A DNA stretch of 5,865 nt from Syntrophomonadaceae bacterium (GTDB lineage: Bacteria; Bacillota; Dethiobacteria; DTU022): contig PWMM01000302.1 in assembly GCA_003558195.1 (NCBI GenBank), positions 1 to 5,865 on the forward strand, written 5' to 3'. This document shows positions 5,362-5,865 of this stretch, one piece after another; position 1 is the stretch's first letter; each line of letters opens with the position of its first letter. Under the pieces are notes generated by a model. It was not told the DNA's origin, ran no database searches, and was given only the letters and a program-made list of their open reading frames with translations. The translations under genes and the position numbers were made by a program.

Positions 5362-5865
5362 ATGATAAACGAAAACAATGAAAGCAGGGAAAATGAGAAA
5401 AAAAATGGCGTTTCACGCAAAACCCTATACATAGCAGCAACAGTAACTATTTTAGCCGCAGTAGGTCTGGCTTTTGCATTGGGAGCTTTTGAAGGCATAT
5501 CAGATCCAGCAGAAACACCTGGCAACACGGAGATAGTCGCAACAGTTGATGGTGAAACCATTTCGAGGGTTGAGTTTGAACAAGCTTTAGAACAAGAAAA
5601 AATGCAATATCAAATGCAAGGTATTGATTTGGATAGTGATGAAATGTCAGAGATGTTAAGTGAATTGGAAAACCAGGTTCTTAACAATTATTTTGTTATT
5701 CCAATTCTATTGGAAAACAAAGCTAAAGCCGCAGGTATAACTGTAGATGAAGATGAAATCGAAGATCGTTATCAAGATTATGTAGCCCAGTTTGGTGGAG
5801 AAGAACAGCTTCAAGAACAGATGGCAGCAGTTGATTTAACCAGAGATGATCTTGAGCAAGATATA
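5362..5865 (+). CDS. Membrane-anchored SurA/PrsA-like chaperone or peptidyl-prolyl isomerase, N-terminal part
   Basis: The first 168 codons are present and the frame is still open at the right edge. The protein starts with a hydrophilic charged cytoplasmic tail (1-20, MINENNESRENEKKNGVSRK) and a single transmembrane anchor (about 22-43), with no lipobox cysteine. A short linker rich in Pro and Thr leads into IVATVDGETISRVEFEQAL (58-76), the usual opening of SurA N-terminal chaperone domains. It continues with a helical segment LENQVLNNYFVIPILLENKAKAAGITVDEDEIEDRY (102-137) typical of SurA/PrsA/PpiD-type proteins. The catalytic parvulin domain, if present, would lie beyond the window, so isomerase activity is not shown. 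The ATG at 5362 follows GGGAGG with 5 nt spacing. It is divergent from the lipoprotein gene and probably acts in folding exported proteins. Confidence 0.85.
   Translation, partial: MINENNESRENEKKNGVSRKTLYIAATVTILAAVGLAFALGAFEGISDPAETPGNTEIVATVDGETISRVEFEQALEQEKMQYQMQGIDLDSDEMSEMLSELENQVLNNYFVIPILLENKAKAAGITVDEDEIEDRYQDYVAQFGGEEQLQEQMAAVDLTRDDLEQDI

Noticed and set aside
5334..5561. 75-codon minus-strand ORF with a hydrophobic C-terminus
   Set aside because: It is antisense to the SurA-like gene; its hydrophobicity mirrors the transmembrane codons of the real gene, and no ribosome binding site was seen.

Overview
The window looks like a low-to-mid GC Gram-positive chromosome, most likely from the clostridial Firmicutes. 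The reasons are strong AGGAGG-type ribosome binding sites on every gene, a split glycine decarboxylase (separate gcvPA), a tandem glycine riboswitch of the gcvT type, an OmpR/PhoR-type two-component pair of Firmicute style, and a lipoprotein signal peptide. The genus cannot be named from this sequence. Six genes run on the minus strand and one truncated gene runs on the plus strand.

Positions 1-2360 hold the glycine cleavage operon, read right to left: a candidate -10 box near 2354-2359, a two-aptamer glycine riboswitch (about 2070-2272), its rho-independent terminator (2045-2078), then gcvT, gcvH and the first 160 codons of gcvPA, which runs off the left edge. The genes overlap by 4 bp (gcvT/gcvH) or are separated by 3 bp (gcvH/gcvPA), so they are translated from one message. 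The aptamer-2 closing strand and the 5' arm of the terminator are mutually exclusive pairing partners, as expected of a glycine ON switch.

Positions 2432-4775 hold a two-component system, also on the minus strand: an OmpR-family response regulator followed after one base by a membrane sensor histidine kinase. It has its own sigma-A-like promoter (4747-4775).

Positions 4825-5168 hold a 41-codon lipoprotein gene that is easy to overlook. Its predicted mature form is a 19-residue lipid-anchored peptide made of near-identical acidic pentapeptides. It has an excellent ribosome binding site and its own strong terminator. Upstream of it lies an array of four TGTAAA-like hexamers in two pairs, each pair with an 11-bp period. 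This is the kind of site bound by PhoP/WalR-type OmpR-family regulators, so the adjacent two-component system is an obvious candidate controller of the lipopeptide. That link is inference.

Positions 5362-5865 hold the start of a divergent gene for a membrane-anchored SurA/PrsA-like chaperone or peptidyl-prolyl isomerase, cut off by the right edge. The right half therefore reads as a possible envelope-sensing neighbourhood (sensor kinase, regulator, acidic lipopeptide, extracytoplasmic chaperone) next to a housekeeping glycine catabolism operon. Nothing here is a mobile element, CRISPR array, or tRNA/rRNA gene.
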